DNA of 64,000 bases from Gymnopus androsaceus JB14 (lineage: Eukaryota > Basidiomycota > Agaricomycetes > Agaricales > Omphalotaceae). The translations under genes and the position numbers were made by a program. The stretch covers positions 90,506 to 154,505 of the forward strand of contig ML769547.1 in the NCBI GenBank assembly GCA_009733575.1, given 5' to 3'. Numbering within the stretch: position 1 is the first letter of the stretch; every line of letters begins with the position of its first letter. Shown one piece after another: positions 34,384-47,412 of this stretch. A model generated the notes under the pieces. That model had not been told where the DNA came from. It ran no database searches and saw nothing but the letters and a program-made list of their open reading frames with translations.

Positions 34384-37368
34384 ATGGTGGACCTCATAAC
34401 CGATACTACTTCAGGTGCTCATATCCCCGCGTTGGATGACACTGTATGTTGTTTCACGATCATTATATCGTTGTGCCACTTGCATCGATATTTACTTTAC
34501 CTTTTTTCTTAGATGGGGGCCTTGCTTGTTGGGATCCTGTAAGTATCGACTCGGTACCTCCTCGATATGGCTATGCGCTGATACCTTCGACCGTCTAGAT
34601 TTTCCAGCGCGTATGTGCCAAGCTCGTACTGCAACTGCATTCTCTAACCGGTTGGCGATGGCTTCGTTGCAGTTTATGGGGCATCTCGGCTGCTCAAACC
34701 TACATTTACTTTGATGTACGGCTTGCTTTACATCTATCGATCTATATTCTCTTATGCTGGCTATTTCGCAGACTTTCTACAACCAAGATACTCCCCGGCT
34801 CAAACTTCTTGTACGACCTCTCTTCGAATAATACTTGCACTCATTTGACGATATTCCTAATGTTAGGTTGTATTTGTCTTGTGAGCTCCATCCTTCGCAA
34901 TAGCGCCACCACTAACCACGTTTGTTTAGTGGTCTCGACACCGCTCACCAAATTATGCTCTGCCATTTGATATACGTTTATCTGGTATCGAACTTTGGTA
35001 ACCCGAATTACCTTGCATTGGTTGTTTGGTGAGTGTTCTTGCTTCTGTATACGTCGCTTGTTGTATCTACAGCTTGATCTATGTTCTAGGAGCATCCTGG
35101 TAAGCTATTATATACTCTTCATCCGCATGAATACACTGACGCCATTCAAGGTCATGGTAATTTTGTCGGTGAGTATCCGATGGCTTCGACATGGTTTACG
35201 TCCAGTGCTTAACTTTACCTTTCTCTCTTTAGGCAATCATCGCGGCTACGATCCAGCTGTAAGCACCCAGTGCTAGAGGGATTGTTGTCGTCACTCAATT
35301 GCTCATTGTTACATTCTAGCTTTATGTGTTGGCGGATTTGGATATGTATGTCAACTTACGCTCTCCAAGCTGGAATAGTATCCGAAACCAACTACCCCTC
35401 CTAACAGTGAGTAACAAGAGTGTTTTTTGGATTATTCCTCTTGTAAGTGCCGTGCCCTGTTCCTCGTTCGGTCTGACTCTCAACTCTAATGAAATTAAAG
35501 GTCGTGGTCACACCGCCAATGATTATACTTCAGTCAGGCTGAAGTAGTTTGGGAAATGAATTATTTCAGTACATAAGATAAATGTACTTTTTCATACAAG
35601 TAGATAAAATAAATATTTCAATGAACTTACGAAGGAATTACATCCAGACCCTCTGAATTTTAAATTTTAATCAGACATCTGAAAGAACACTTTTCAATTG
35701 AGCTCTGAAAGTGATAGTTTTGATGCAGACTGAATACTTTTATTTCACAATAAGTGTGAAAATAACTATTTCGAAGAACCTTTCAACTGGTTCCCGAAAG
35801 ACAATACTTCGATTCTCGGGCCGGACCGGGCCGCCGCCAAACCGCACAGCGAAAGGCAATCTTTCAGTGAAGGATTGAATTGTTTTTCGAAACAATTACT
35901 TTTACTCTTATTGTGAAAGCAGGGCTTTCAAGTCCTCATTGAAACTATTGTTCTCAGAGTCCAATTGAAAGCTTTCCTTTTGTACATCTGTATAAGGTTC
36001 TAAATTCAGAATGTCGGAATTTAATTTATTCTCTAATCTATTGAAATATACCTCTTCTGCATTTGTCTGAAAAAGTACGCTTCATATAGGGATTGAATTT
36101 ATTTATTTCCCATTATGCTTCAGCTTGACTGAAGCATAATTATTGGCGGTGTGGGTTGTCCTGGCAAGCTTCGTTATTACCGTTGGTATGAATTCTTCTT
36201 TTACTTCTTTGGAATTCTATTGACGTGCACATATTCTAGTCTATTTCGTGAGATCGTATGTGGTTCGCGTATCTACGAAGATCATAATTGTTTTAACACG
36301 GCGCCTCAACAGTTGGTCTCTCCGTACTTGGGTCGAACTTGCGGATCTCAGTGTAAGTGTTCTACTTTGTCGATACCCTCTGAGTGTTGCACGCGCATCA
36401 ACTGATAGAAAATTTCACGAGCGGTCAACGGCCTCAACTTTGGTGGAGATATAGTCATCACGTTCGCCATGGTGTACTTGCTCGGTACCTCAAAGTCGGG
36501 AATTAAAAGGTAAGAAGGACTACTAATGTAAGGTCTTTTCTAAGCTTATTACAATTTAGGACCAACGCGCTCATGAATCGCTTGATGTACTTTTGCCTGG
36601 CAACTGGTCTTTTGACGACGTACGTATTTACATACCTTTTAATATTTGCTTAGTTGATGACTCTTCTCTGTTCTTTAGGGTTTGCGCGATCTGTTCTTTG
36701 GTTTCGGTAAGTTCTTCTCTGACTCGATAATCTCGCGTTCGATACTTACCCTCTTTGGCGCAGATTTCCGTCTGGCCTAATACTTTCGTGTACATTGGCT
36801 TTTATGTCGTTCTTGCCCGCTGTAAGTCAATTCTCGCTCACGCTAGCTGTGCGATTTCTCAATGAATTTCAGTGTATGTAAACTCGTTCTTGGCTACGTG
36901 AGTCGAAGGGTTCTCGCAAAGCATGCGCATTAATTACAACCTTTTTCCAGTCTCAATGCTCGCGAGAAGCTGAGAGCTTCGAACCGTCCTCCCTGGCAGC
37001 TCGTTCCTCTCCAATCTGACCTTCACTGACATTCAGTGGGCTAGAAGTGCGAGCTCCAATAATACGATTCTTACTCCGAACATGCCAAGTCATACGGTTA
37101 GTTCTCCTATCTATTGCCAGTGGCTCTCAATTAAAGTACTTATCGAAAATATGACTTTATGATTATCAAGCAAGAAGTCGAAACCGACACTCACAGAAAT
37201 GATATCGAAATGGAGAGTTTCCTGGTGAGTTTTCTCTGTACATCCGGGATGTTCTGTTCACTGTGATTTATGTAGCAGTCGAAGAAGTTGGCCTTCAGGC
37301 CTGGGGACAGCGACTGCGTCGTTCATGCCCCGGAACCGGCGTTCCTGTCTAGCGACCGTGTCGTGTAA
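34384..37368 (+). pseudogene. DUF6534-like seven-helix gene interrupted by a MITE
   Basis: Start MVDLITDTTSGAHIPALDD at 34384. Many short exons give MGALLVGIL, LWGISAAQTYIYFDTFYNQD, LKLLVVFVLGLDTAHQIM, HLIYVYLVSNFGNP, QLFMCWRIWILSNKSVFW, then IIPLVV. The frame is cut at 35508 by a 645-bp insertion and resumes exactly at 36157 with VLASFVITV. After it come RAVNGLNFGGDIVITFAMVY, FVYIGFYVVLAR and YVNSFLATLNAREKL, the family signature. Near 36990 one extra C throws PGSSFLSNLTFTDIQ out of frame, and the acidic tail ends at 37368. Before the insertion this encoded a seven-helix DUF6534-type membrane protein; as it stands the product is truncated unless the insertion is spliced out. Confidence 0.78.
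35509..36153. mobile_element. 645-bp MITE inside a DUF6534-like exon
   Basis: Terminal inverted repeats of about 50 bp: the left end starts cacaccgccaat at 35509 and the right end closes attggcggtgtg at 36153. A three-base GGT flanks both sides (35506-35508 and 36154-36156). Removing the element and one GGT restores the host reading frame exactly. The interior is AT-rich with many tgaaa-type short repeats and a GC-rich island near 35815-35850, and has no transposase frame. The superfamily is not clear from the ends. Confidence 0.8.
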
Positions 37369-37846
37369 TAAACAAACCCTCCTTTCTGAGCCAGTCTGCG
37401 CCATTTGGTGGCGCCTTGCTTTCTTTCAAATGTCTCGACAATGATATATCATCCATGAACTGCTAGTTGTACATATCGATCTTCGCGTATCGCCGGAGCT
37501 AAAATCTACCTATATTTTGTGTGTGTATAGTTTTTTGGAATAATGTTGTGGTTTGTGACGGACGGTTCTCTTCATTTTTTGACGTTCGACCGTTGTCTGC
37601 TTCAGGCTCCAGGTCACATCTTGGATGCACTGTCGCTCAATACAGCTTATGTGATAGCACATAGCAATGATGCAGTAGCTGCGATACAGAACGTGAGAGA
37701 AGTTCTGAAGTTCCCGCTCAGCGCTGCCACGATTCCGAATCCGGGTATGCGTTTGACAGCAATTTTCTTCCTTACAACCAAATGTTCGAGTTGTAACCCT
37801 CTGAACTCAGGGGGTTCATTTTGAGCTCAGATTCCAATGGGCTGGC

Positions 37847-38716
37847 TTGGTACCAATCGAACGTCGGGCGCTATATCCGGGTCTCCGCGGACAGCCTACG
37901 ATGAGTCGAAATCATCAGAGCAGTTCCATGGCACTTCCTCAACAGCTCGCTCTGTATCTCCTTTTCCTTGGGCTGCTGCACCCGTTAGACATCCTTTTCA
38001 ACTCACTAATACAAGTAATGCGTATTCAACCGCTCCTCCCAGCATTACTTCGGACACTCTTTTACATCCTACCAGTCATCTGGACTTGCTTCCCTACCCC
38101 AGCTGCAGCTGCGATGCCTATAAACTCCTCCCAGAATCCCTCAAACAATGATATTCTTCCAGAACGGCGCCCCCCTACACGGATATCGTATAGGGGAAGG
38201 CCCGTTCGCTCATGGATTGCAGAAAACAGAAAACAGTCTCTCTTTATCGCATCCCCATTTCCTATCACGCTTTCCATCGTCTATATTGTCGTCGGACACG
38301 CCATCCTGCGTGCAGCACAATCCTCTCAATCGCAGTCATCTTACGAACTTGCACCTCTCTCTTCCTCTGCTAAAGCCGGGGCGGTAGGGGGAGCCATTCT
38401 TACACTACCGATCATGCTATTACTCTACGTTGTCCAGCGTATGTGTATGGGCCCGTCTAATACTTCTGGACCGGATGATTTCTTTGATGACGAGTCTGAC
38501 GCAGGAGACCAAGTCTTGTGGCGACGAATTCTTGCATATGCGCTTCTTGATATCACGGCGGTGTTCGTTGGGACTGTAGCAGGTCCAATCGGCGTCTCCA
38601 TCCTAAAAAGCTCATCCTCATCTTCTACACTATCTGCTGCGCAAGGAGCAGCATCTGCTACTATAGGTGGTATGCTATTTCTACCCCTCATCATACTATT
38701 ATGCGTTGTACTGTGA
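37847..38716 (+). CDS. Intronless multi-span membrane protein, unknown function
   Basis: A single open frame of 289 codons, unusual here because neighbours are intron-rich. It starts MVPIERRALYPGLRGQP; a later Met (MALPQQLALYLLFLGLL, near 37928) is an alternative start directly before the first hydrophobic segment. Hydrophobic stretches include LLRTLFYILPVIWTCF, FPITLSIVYIVVGHAIL, GAVGGAILTLPIMLLLYVV, LLDITAVFVGTVAGPIGVSI and GGMLFLPLIILLCVVL. Pro-, Ser- and Asp-rich loops separate them. I do not recognise the family. A retrocopied origin could explain the lack of introns but no poly-A trace is evident. Confidence 0.55.
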   Translation: MVPIERRALYPGLRGQPTMSRNHQSSSMALPQQLALYLLFLGLLHPLDILFNSLIQVMRIQPLLPALLRTLFYILPVIWTCFPTPAAAAMPINSSQNPSNNDILPERRPPTRISYRGRPVRSWIAENRKQSLFIASPFPITLSIVYIVVGHAILRAAQSSQSQSSYELAPLSSSAKAGAVGGAILTLPIMLLLYVVQRMCMGPSNTSGPDDFFDDESDAGDQVLWRRILAYALLDITAVFVGTVAGPIGVSILKSSSSSSTLSAAQGAASATIGGMLFLPLIILLCVVL

Positions 38717-38898
38717 CTGAGCTTGACCGAGAGGACCACGGACATTTTTTGTATTGATTTGTTGCTAGTTTTAATTATTCTGTTGTACATGGTCGTACAG
38801 TTATCTACCCAGGTGAATATTAGTTATTATTATTGTTATCAAAGCTTCGAGGAGTGAAAGATTGGCGCATTGTAGCCGTCCAAGTCCATCTAGGATCT

Positions 38899-40966
38899 TT
38901 ATTCGACGCTGTGCTTTTTCTCTGGATCCTGATCGGTCGTGAATTCGGTTGTTGTATCAATTTTGACGGAGATGGCGGGACTGGGTAGTTGCTGAGGATA
39001 ACAAGTACGATTAGAAGCGCTTTCCGGATTGAATAGAAATGCTCACAAAAACACAGCTGTTATAGCTTTCAAGCGGGAAATATCTCGGACCTCCCGAGGT
39101 CTGGATGTTAGAGCTACGGTCTTTGCGTAATATCGTTCGAATGTTGAGAGTCGCTAAAAGTGAATTGGCGTATACTGTAACCCAGGCATGGCGGGAGAGG
39201 TATAAAGCATCTGGATGCAGAAGGAACTGGTACGCACGTCTACCCATGCAGAAAAAGAAGCTAATGTATATGAAGGTATATATGGGAGCAGAAAGGATCT
39301 GATCTCTTGAGATGAGCTATACGTTTGAAGAGCGTAGAATAATGACTTGCCGATATCATGGAGGCGATGGCGCAGATACTAGTCCAATGAAGGTCAAGAA
39401 GAAGATCAACAAATTCACAAAAGCACACCTGGTTAATGCGCCAATATTCACCGCGAACATGACCAGTTTGTTAATCATCGAATCGGTCCTGAATTAGTGA
39501 AAGATCAATGCAACTTCCATTCGCTTCACGAAGTTGAACAATGTACCTTCGAAAGCCGGTCCTCGAAGTATGTAAAAGCAATGTTAACATACCAGCTATA
39601 TATGTGTCCCCCACAGCCGCCAGTACGTTGACAGTAATGGAAAGATCCTAGGCGTACGTCGATGGGTATTAGCGCTTCCAGAGATGCAAATAAGTGAACT
39701 CGAAGCTTCACCGTCAAGTCATTCGCTAGCTCAACGAACGTTTTGACACGAGCAAGGCTAGTTTGAATGCGTCAGTTCCGGAAATTTCTTTCGGTGCATG
39801 GAATATACCTCATCACAGTGAAAACTATGGGGAACCACTGTTAATCATCTTCGACTGGAAACCTGCCCATACATACTGAAGACACAAACTGAAGCACAGT
39901 TCATTCAGTTAGAACATGCAGGCGGAATATGCAAACCTGAGGCTGGCACGTACCGAATTCACCAATCACCAAAAGCACCTACATAGTAAAATAGTTATTT
40001 TAGTAACGCAGACCAAGACGTCAAATACGGCAAGGTTCGTTACCGCTGGCGTTGTGATCCAGATGTTTTTCTTACTTACTGTCATAGAAAAGAATTAGTT
40101 TCAACTGGCATAAAAAACACCGAGCCACTCACATTGCCATACTCTGTAAGTCAGGAAACTGTCGCAGCAGCAACAGCGTAAGCGTGATGCGGACACATGA
40201 GCAGGTCGAAAGATGAACACGAAGTACCTTTGAACTAAGACAGCTGTGATACCGTTGACTAGGACTTCCGCCTTCGTGAAAGCTGTTTTAGTATAGCTGA
40301 CCCAGATCCAAGTGGTAAAACTGTACACACCAGTAAACTCCTGTTGAACAAGCATCATTAATACTCGTATTTAATTAACTAGCTATGTAGGAGTAATTGT
40401 CCTCATACCATACAACGTTGGCTAGCTTGCTGGTATTTCAAAGTTGTGATGAATCATGAGATACGTGTACACTAGTAGCGATTGAAGGATTCATAAAGAC
40501 TTGGAACACTGTCGAAGGAAAAATACCTGTATGGCAATTAGAGCTTGGTGGAGAGTGTCGGCAAGCATAACAACGGCCACCTGGAGATGAAACATCAGTA
40601 GTTAGGAAAGCTCCTGTGCGAAGCACTAGTAGGAAAGAGATAGTAATACCAGGATTCGCAGAGGCCATCGATCTGTTTGATGCATGCAATAGTACCACGT
40701 CTGGATGCAGGCGGCTAGAAAGAAATGAGACTGAAGTATTTCTGAGGTTTGGAAGTGGCTAAGTCTTCACCTCCATAGAGACTACCACAAAGCTAGGATG
40801 AGAAAGAAAATTGCGTTGACAACTTCTGCTTCATGAACTCACATTGCCGCGACTAGGACACCGACGAACATCGCGCCCATCCTTTCGAGACATTATCAGT
40901 GAGGAAAAACTTCACTAGAGTCGATAAATAGACGCACGTATCATCGATAGTTCCTGCTAGGGTCAT
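38899..40966 (-). CDS. DUF6534-like seven-helix membrane protein
   Basis: Minus-strand relative of the gene at 34384, spliced by eye. The start region MTLAGTIDDT leads to MGAMFVGVLVAAM. TWYYCMHQTDRWPLRILV, VAVVMLADTLHQALIAIQ, GVYSFTTWIWVSYTKTAF and SFLTYRVW follow. The family signature is YANSLLATLNIRTILR, and the tail ISVKIDTTTEFTTDQDPEKK ends at 38899. No frame break was noticed, though several exons in the middle (39400-40000) were not resolved. An additional N-terminal exon upstream of 40966 is possible because SLPSVLPNYKFI precedes the Met in frame. Likely a membrane receptor-like or transport-like protein of unknown role. Its 5' part was copied to 51930-52340 and again near 53.6 kb. Confidence 0.65.
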
Positions 40967-40999
40967 GATGAACTTGTAGTTTGGGAGAACGGACGGGAG

Positions 41000-42157
41000 G
41001 CTTGCTAAAAAATGCAGACTACTATATGTTTTTATTTTTCTAAATGGGATTAATATATGCGTGCTATTGGAAAAATGCGTTAATTAAACGACGCGCGCGA
41101 GACAAACAAGTGGCGGTGGAGCTTGTAAAATGTACATACGGGTTGCGGTTGCAAATCCTTCCGTCAGAGTTGACACCGAACGGATGTGCATACGGTGAAG
41201 ATTGAATACTTGAATAGAGATTGTCAACGAGGACCTTCAAACGGGCAGGGCTCATCAAGCCTGATTTTTCCAAAGGTCCAAAAATTCATAACTGCGCCGA
41301 ACGTGTCTCGATTAAAAGATATGCCAGGACGACCTCATGTTTGATAAAGAAGTTGCTCGTCTGCGATGGCTTCTCGCCTTCTGTCTTATACCCCCCAAAT
41401 AGATCAAATGCTCTGCAATCGACGTGTAGCGAAAATGCTGTTGCTTCAAGAGTTCCCTGTTGATCGATAGTATCCTTAACAACCACTGAGTCATAAAGGG
41501 CACATGGGGAGTTTTAGAATAAGGAAAACATATGCTCATCGGAAGTAGAGGATGAGGAATGACGGCAGTACACGGGCCGTCCGCGCGTCTCGCGCCATGA
41601 AGCCTGCCCTAATGCTCCGAGCACCGATTATCGATAAAACGCCGAACTGTTCAATGTACCACCATGTAAGTATGCAGAGAACAGCCTGGACAGGACTTGC
41701 CCCAAATCGACCCATCTTCAATACTGATGGCCCTTTAACTCTACAATTCTCTTTCGCTTCAAGTGTTACCCCTCGTTGTCCTTAGTTGGTCTAATAACAT
41801 CCGACCTATATATTCGCCTCCATGCATTTTTAATCTCTGTTTTTGGAGTGATACATAGTTTCCTGTTTGATTTGGTCTGCTCGCAGAACTTCATTAGAAA
41901 TTCTCACACAATTCAACAGCTTCAGCTCGCGATATCCGATCCGCGGTAGTCCGTGTTGGTACCTTGTAAGCATTCCCGCGTATGTACATGCTTACTACAG
42001 TTTCTCTGGGGACTTGGCCGCTAAACACTATTAGCCTAGGCTTGATATAATCACGGTGGAACGTCCCGTGTTTTCGAAGTTTAACTCTTACGCCCACAGA
42101 GCCAGCACATTCCTTATAAACGATCGCAGGCGTGGCACAATCTATCTACAACCCTCT
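41000..42157. other. Unassigned between DUF6534-like gene and P450
   Basis: Minus-strand pieces near 41286-41500 (for example GTLEATAFSLHVDCRAF) look protein-like but start and stop abruptly. They may be a relic of a secreted or membrane protein; no model can be supported. The last 150 bp are the P450 promoter. Confidence 0.3.
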
Positions 42158-44481
42158 ATGTTCCACTTGACATATCTCGACGCGTTTCTTGGCACCGTCG
42201 CCCTATACTGTGTGTACCGGCTGACAACGTCTGGAAAAAATGCTTTTCCTCTTCCTCCAGGACCTCCGAAACTCCCCATCATAGGAAATCTCTTTGATAT
42301 GCCAACAGAGAAGGAATGGCTAACCTTTGCTCAGTGGGGAGAGAAATACGGTATGATTCCCCCGAGTTTCATGCTATCGAAGTTTCTTTGATTGTGCTTG
42401 CAGGAAAGCTTTCTTCAGTGACGGGTAAGCGAGCAAGTGCGTTTATTTTACTGGGTTCTTTCTGACATGATCTCCAGTTTTGGGGCAGACTCTGATAATC
42501 GTGAACTCCGCTAATATCGCAAAGGATATGTTGGACAAAAACAGTGCGATATACTCGGATCGACCAGTGATTCCCATGGGAGGCGAGCTATGTGGCTGGA
42601 AGAACACCCTTGTACTTCTCCCCTATGGAAATCGCTTCCGCAACTATCGTCGTTTCGCTCATCAGCTGTTTGGAAATGCCACTACAATGAAGTCCTTCCA
42701 CCCCGTTGAGGAAGTTGAAACCCATCGCTTCCTGAAACGATTACTTTCGCGTCCTGCCGAGTTTTCTGAGCACATTCGCAAGTAAGATATCTTTCTGTGA
42801 CTCTGAGTGGTGGGTCTTGTTTCACTAATGATTCTTTTAAAGGACTGCGGGTGCAATCATTCTCCGAATCTCTCATGGATATCAAGTCGGCGAAGGAACG
42901 GATCTTTTTGTCACACTAGCAGACAAGGTAAGCTTAACTTCTTTGACGAAAATTGGAGCTCATGTCGGGTGACATTTACAGGCCACGGAACAATTCGCCC
43001 TATCTACATCTAACTCGACATTCCTTGTGAACCTTGTGCCTTTTCGTACGTTTTTGGACATCTGCTAAAGACTTTGCGCTTATTATCTGGTCTTGTGAAG
43101 TGCAATACATTCCTGAGTGGGTTCCCGGTGCCTCTTTCCAAAAAACTGCAAAAGAATGGGCCTCGACATTGAACGAAATGGTTGATATGCCTTACAACTT
43201 TGTCAAAAAGCAGATTGTGAGTGGATTGGGTTATCAGGCGATTATCAGCGCTCAAGCTTCTCATGTAAGGCTGCTGGATCAGCTGAACCTTCTTTTGTCT
43301 CGAAACTCGTGGAAGGACAGACTTTGAGTGTCGAACAAGAATTCGAAATTAAGTGGTCCTCGGCTTCTCTCTATTCTGGTAAGCTTGACTACTCGTTCGC
43401 ATCTCATTAGTCCTAACTGTCTATCACACTGAAAGGTGGCGCTGACACTGTAAGTCTCTATTTCATAGTATTGATGCACGTTCTCTGAGTTTCATTCGCT
43501 GTTCAGACGGTTTCGGCTATACACTCATTCTTCAAAGCGTTGGCCCTCTATCCAGAGGTACAGGCTAAAGCTGTAAGTACTATTTTTCATGATATTTATA
43601 TCAATCTGACCTTTATTCTAGCAAGAAGAGATAGATTCTGTGGTAGGAAATGATCGTCTTCCCTCCTTCGAAGACAGAGACCACCTACCATATATTCAAG
43701 CGTTGACAAAGGAATGCTAAGTATTATTGACCTCTAACCTCATGTCTTTTAACGTTGTGACTCTAGGAGGCATTGCGATGGCATTCTGTAGTCCCCAACG
43801 GTAAGCGTTGGCGCCTTTCATTGAAAAAATACTAATCCTACTGAAGGTGTCCCCCATCGCGTCACCGAGGACAATGTGTTTAACGGTTACTTTATTCCCA
43901 AAGGCTCTCTGGTTCTCACTAACCTATGGTGAAGCAGTTTTGCTCCCGATAATAGTTTCGGTGCTGACTTTGGATTATCTAGGCAAATGAACCATGATCC
44001 AGAGGTATACCGTGACCCGATGTCTTTCAGACCTGAACGTTTCATGGGCCCTAAGCCTGAAATGGATCCTGCGGAGGCTTGCTTTGGATTTGGCCGGAGG
44101 CGAGACTAATTCCATATCAACTGTAGCTCTCGGAACTGACTTTGGCGTTGTACTTGCTCTTAGGATATGCCCTGGTACGTTATCAGTTTGTACTACTCGC
44201 GTAGTGTGACTGATGGAATGTTCGTAGGACGGGTGCTGGCTGACGCTTCTATATTCATCTCTTGTGCAATGGTTCTAGCTGTATTCAACGTCTCCAAATA
44301 CTCGGAAGATGGTTTCATTGATACTGACCAAAGTACTGGTACAATCAGGTAAGCGAAACAAATGCGATGTGAATATAAGAAGCTTAATCCTTGCTACAGT
44401 CACCCTAGTGCTTTTAAATGCTCCATCTCACCGCGTTCGGATAGAGCAGTTGCCTTGATTCAGGCAGATGAACGACGTTAA
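42158..44481 (+). CDS. Cytochrome P450, CYP5144-like, one donor site damaged
   Basis: Membrane-anchored heme monooxygenase. Start [20 protein letters not shown] at 42158, then the proline hinge [15 protein letters not shown]. Other marks are the C-helix region [18 protein letters not shown]-helix GGADTT, ExxR motif EALRWH, PERF block FRPERFMGP and heme loop FGFGRRICPG. It ends LIQADERR at 44481, about 510 residues, normal for the family. Fourteen or so introns. Two splice sites are odd. The heme loop is split by an intron with a GC donor (44100), and the intron before EALRWH has gaatgc where gtatgc is expected (43712), which would read into a stop. The family call is from memory of basidiomycete P450s; the substrate is unknown. 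Confidence 0.75.
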
Positions 44482-44902
44482 TTGTTGTTCGGTTCACTTA
44501 CTACAGAAAGGTCATTTCGCTTCATTATGCTATTATTATAGGCCTGTCGTGCCAAAACGCACATGTACATAGCTATCACAGAGCTCTCAGAGTCTCCGCT
44601 CCTCTCCTTTACTATCATCGTTAATAATATATATTTCCTCGGTATTCACAATGAATTTTGATATTTAATTATTATTGCGACAAGAAAGTGCCTGCGCTTC
44701 GAATAGGGGAGGTACAAATGGATAGATCTCCTAATAGTAATACTCAATTTATGGTTTATATTCAAGTTGAAGAGGGCCTTGTGGCGTACGTGCTTACCAT
44801 CGTGCCATCGGCGCTAAATAATGGTGTGGGTAGGTCACTAGTCCTGCGACTCACGGACCGCGCCTTCACCGAATCTTCCGCTGCGCCTTGCGGTTCACTA
44901 GT

Positions 44903-47199
44903 ATGGCGAAGAAGCGCAGCGTGCAACATCTTGCCGCCAAAACAAGTACTAAAAAATCCAGGATTGACCGTTCTCTTCGCAATATGTTCCTCTGGACCTG
45001 TTGTTTGAGGTAACCAGTACCGAAACTTCATGTGCTCTAACATTCATGATTTAGATTTTCACCTTTGTCGAACCGGCAGACCTTATCAGGCTATCACGAA
45101 CCAGCAAACAGCTTGAAGATACCTCGCGTCTGCTTCTCAGCGTTTATATGGAGAGCCTCGCGTATTAATGCTGGAGATATCCCTGCCATGACAGATTGGA
45201 TTCGCCCACCTGCTCTTTGAGACTCTACAGTATACAGCGTCCGTAGTTAACTTTGGAAAGTGAGATGTCGCTACTAACGAATTGGTCTCCAGTTTTTTCG
45301 GTCCGCGAAAGCTTACAATGTCATTTGGAGATTGCTTCGCTCGCTGCTGCAAGGACTGTATATTTAATCAGTACGTTTCTCTTGCATTGATTTTGAATTC
45401 TATGTTTATTATTCCAGGTTTGGCCCTCTGTCCGAGCTGAAATGGAACCGACTTTCAAAACCTTCCCCCTGACGTACTCGCCTTTGTTCTATACCAACGG
45501 CTAAAATCCACGAAACCTAGTGCTCGTTGTAAGCTGAAATACGCTTGGAAATCATCTTTGCATTGACATCGGATGTAGGGAAGCGCGAAAACACTGTGTA
45601 CTTGAAGTCTGCTTTCCTGGAACTGTGTAAAGAATACGCTGAAGCACAGAAAAAGACAGACAGAGGAGGAGCAGGAGCAATGGCTCAGCGGTTGTCAAGA
45701 ACAGCACCAGATAAATTCTCAGGTGCGAATTCTGTACAATACTGTCCATTGTATCAGTTCTGAATCTACTCCAGTACTTCTTTGAGTGTACTTCGTGGGA
45801 TGAAAATCGAGGCGCTTCACTGGAGAAAGAGCCGGCGGATGCTCGAGAACAGCGTTACGAGAGGTATGCCTGGTGCAAACAAATTATCTTCGCATGATGA
45901 ACTATCCTTTTCCAGCATCCGAAAAAAACTCGCCCAAGCAGGCTGGCAGGAAGAGCTTTCAAAACTGAGCTTGTGGAACCGTTTAGAACATAAGCTCGTC
46001 GCACAAAGCAAACCAGTGACCGAATGATTCGTTTCACAAAATCATTCCGTAAAACAAGCTCCTGCTCAGTCTGGATGACTATCCCTCCTACTCTTCAAAC
46101 GGTAATGGAGGGATTCAAAGCGCAGCGTTTGAAACTCGAATGGACCGATATGTGTCGGAAAAGACTAGCAGTTTTGGATGACCTTTATCGCGAGTACGAC
46201 TGCGATACAACTCTGCGATACTCAAACTCGCGGCTACATCGCGCCCCGTGGTGTTGACCTGGCCCTGAAAGATCCTCTTAAATCTATCATCGAAGATGTG
46301 CCCGTTGATCAAGGTGCCCTGAGCGAACACTGACGACGTGCTACCGAATGTACCCTCTATCTGCGATCAATTCTGAGACGAGCAAAAACATACGCTACCC
46401 CAACTTTTTCGTGCGCAATATGGACCAGACGCTGGGGAAAGACATTTACATCTTGCCACCACTACTTTCCGCTGTTCGTGTTCCAGCCGCAATAGTCATT
46501 TCTACCTAGAAGTCTTGGACCACGAATGTCGCAAATATTTTAACGCAGATGGGGTTTCCTCTCCTCCTTGGTCTGAGCGAAAGAGGTCTCTAGTGTTTTA
46601 TAGCGAAAGGTCTTCGCTGATGACCGAACTGCTTGTAATGTATAACCTTGACCAAGACGGCAACCTTTGATGACTTCACAAGGTAGACCCTCTAGTGGAG
46701 TGTCAGACTTGTAGGAGTGACGAGTATGGACGCGTGTTTGTTCGGTGGACTGAGTGGGTATGCTCATCATACTACTTGTGTGTTATTTTACTCATCCAAC
46801 GACGCAGCTTTCAAGTTACATTGACGGCAACACCATGATACATTCATTCACCGCCGCCTTCAGCTCTAAGGATCGGGACCTAGCATTGTCGGAGGAGAAG
46901 CCGAGAAGAATATTCACACCTGCCATGCCACCTCTGCAAACATTGCAATTTTAGGGGACAGCTGGAGAGAGTGAAAGCCCATTTAGGTGGTGATGCGTAA
47001 ATAACAAAACGTGCTAACTTTCTATTCCCATCAGTCATCAAGGTGCTACCGCGGATGACTGGGAATACAGTCTGACGTTCGCGCAACGCGCTCCCTTGTT
47101 CCCAGCTCGCATTGGTGGTACCAGTACTCCGATGGCGGAATTTGTTTTTCGGTACGGTATCTGGAAGATCCTAAATCTGATGTAGAGCAAGATCAATAG
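44903..47199 (+). pseudogene. Degraded F-box gene, copy 1
   Basis: Upstream tandem relative of the gene at 47413-49840. It starts MAKKRSVQHLAAKTS at 44903. It has the F-box piece FTFVEPADLIRLSRTSKQL, a middle piece IRKKLAQAGWQEELSKL, then VWMTIPPTLQTVMEGFKAQR-like sequence and a tail with HIDG(N)-type zinc-finger-like blocks. It carries many stops and short deletions compared with copy 2. For example, the block corresponding to copy 2 AIREHFNDVLPNLPS is shortened and interrupted near 46320-46340. It should not encode a full protein. Confidence 0.65.
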
Positions 47200-47412
47200 A
47201 CGCATCAGGACTGCTCTTTTTTACTAGTAGACTACATTACCTACTTACTACGCCACCATAATTCTGTTGTCTCAATAAATTACATATCTGATGATAGAGC
47301 CTTGCACGAACGACGAAACGACAAGTTCTTCCGGCTCCGGCCCAGGCAACGAAACGACTCACGGGACCGCGCGCTTTCGTCCAACACCACCACCGAGTCC
47401 ATATCCACAAGT

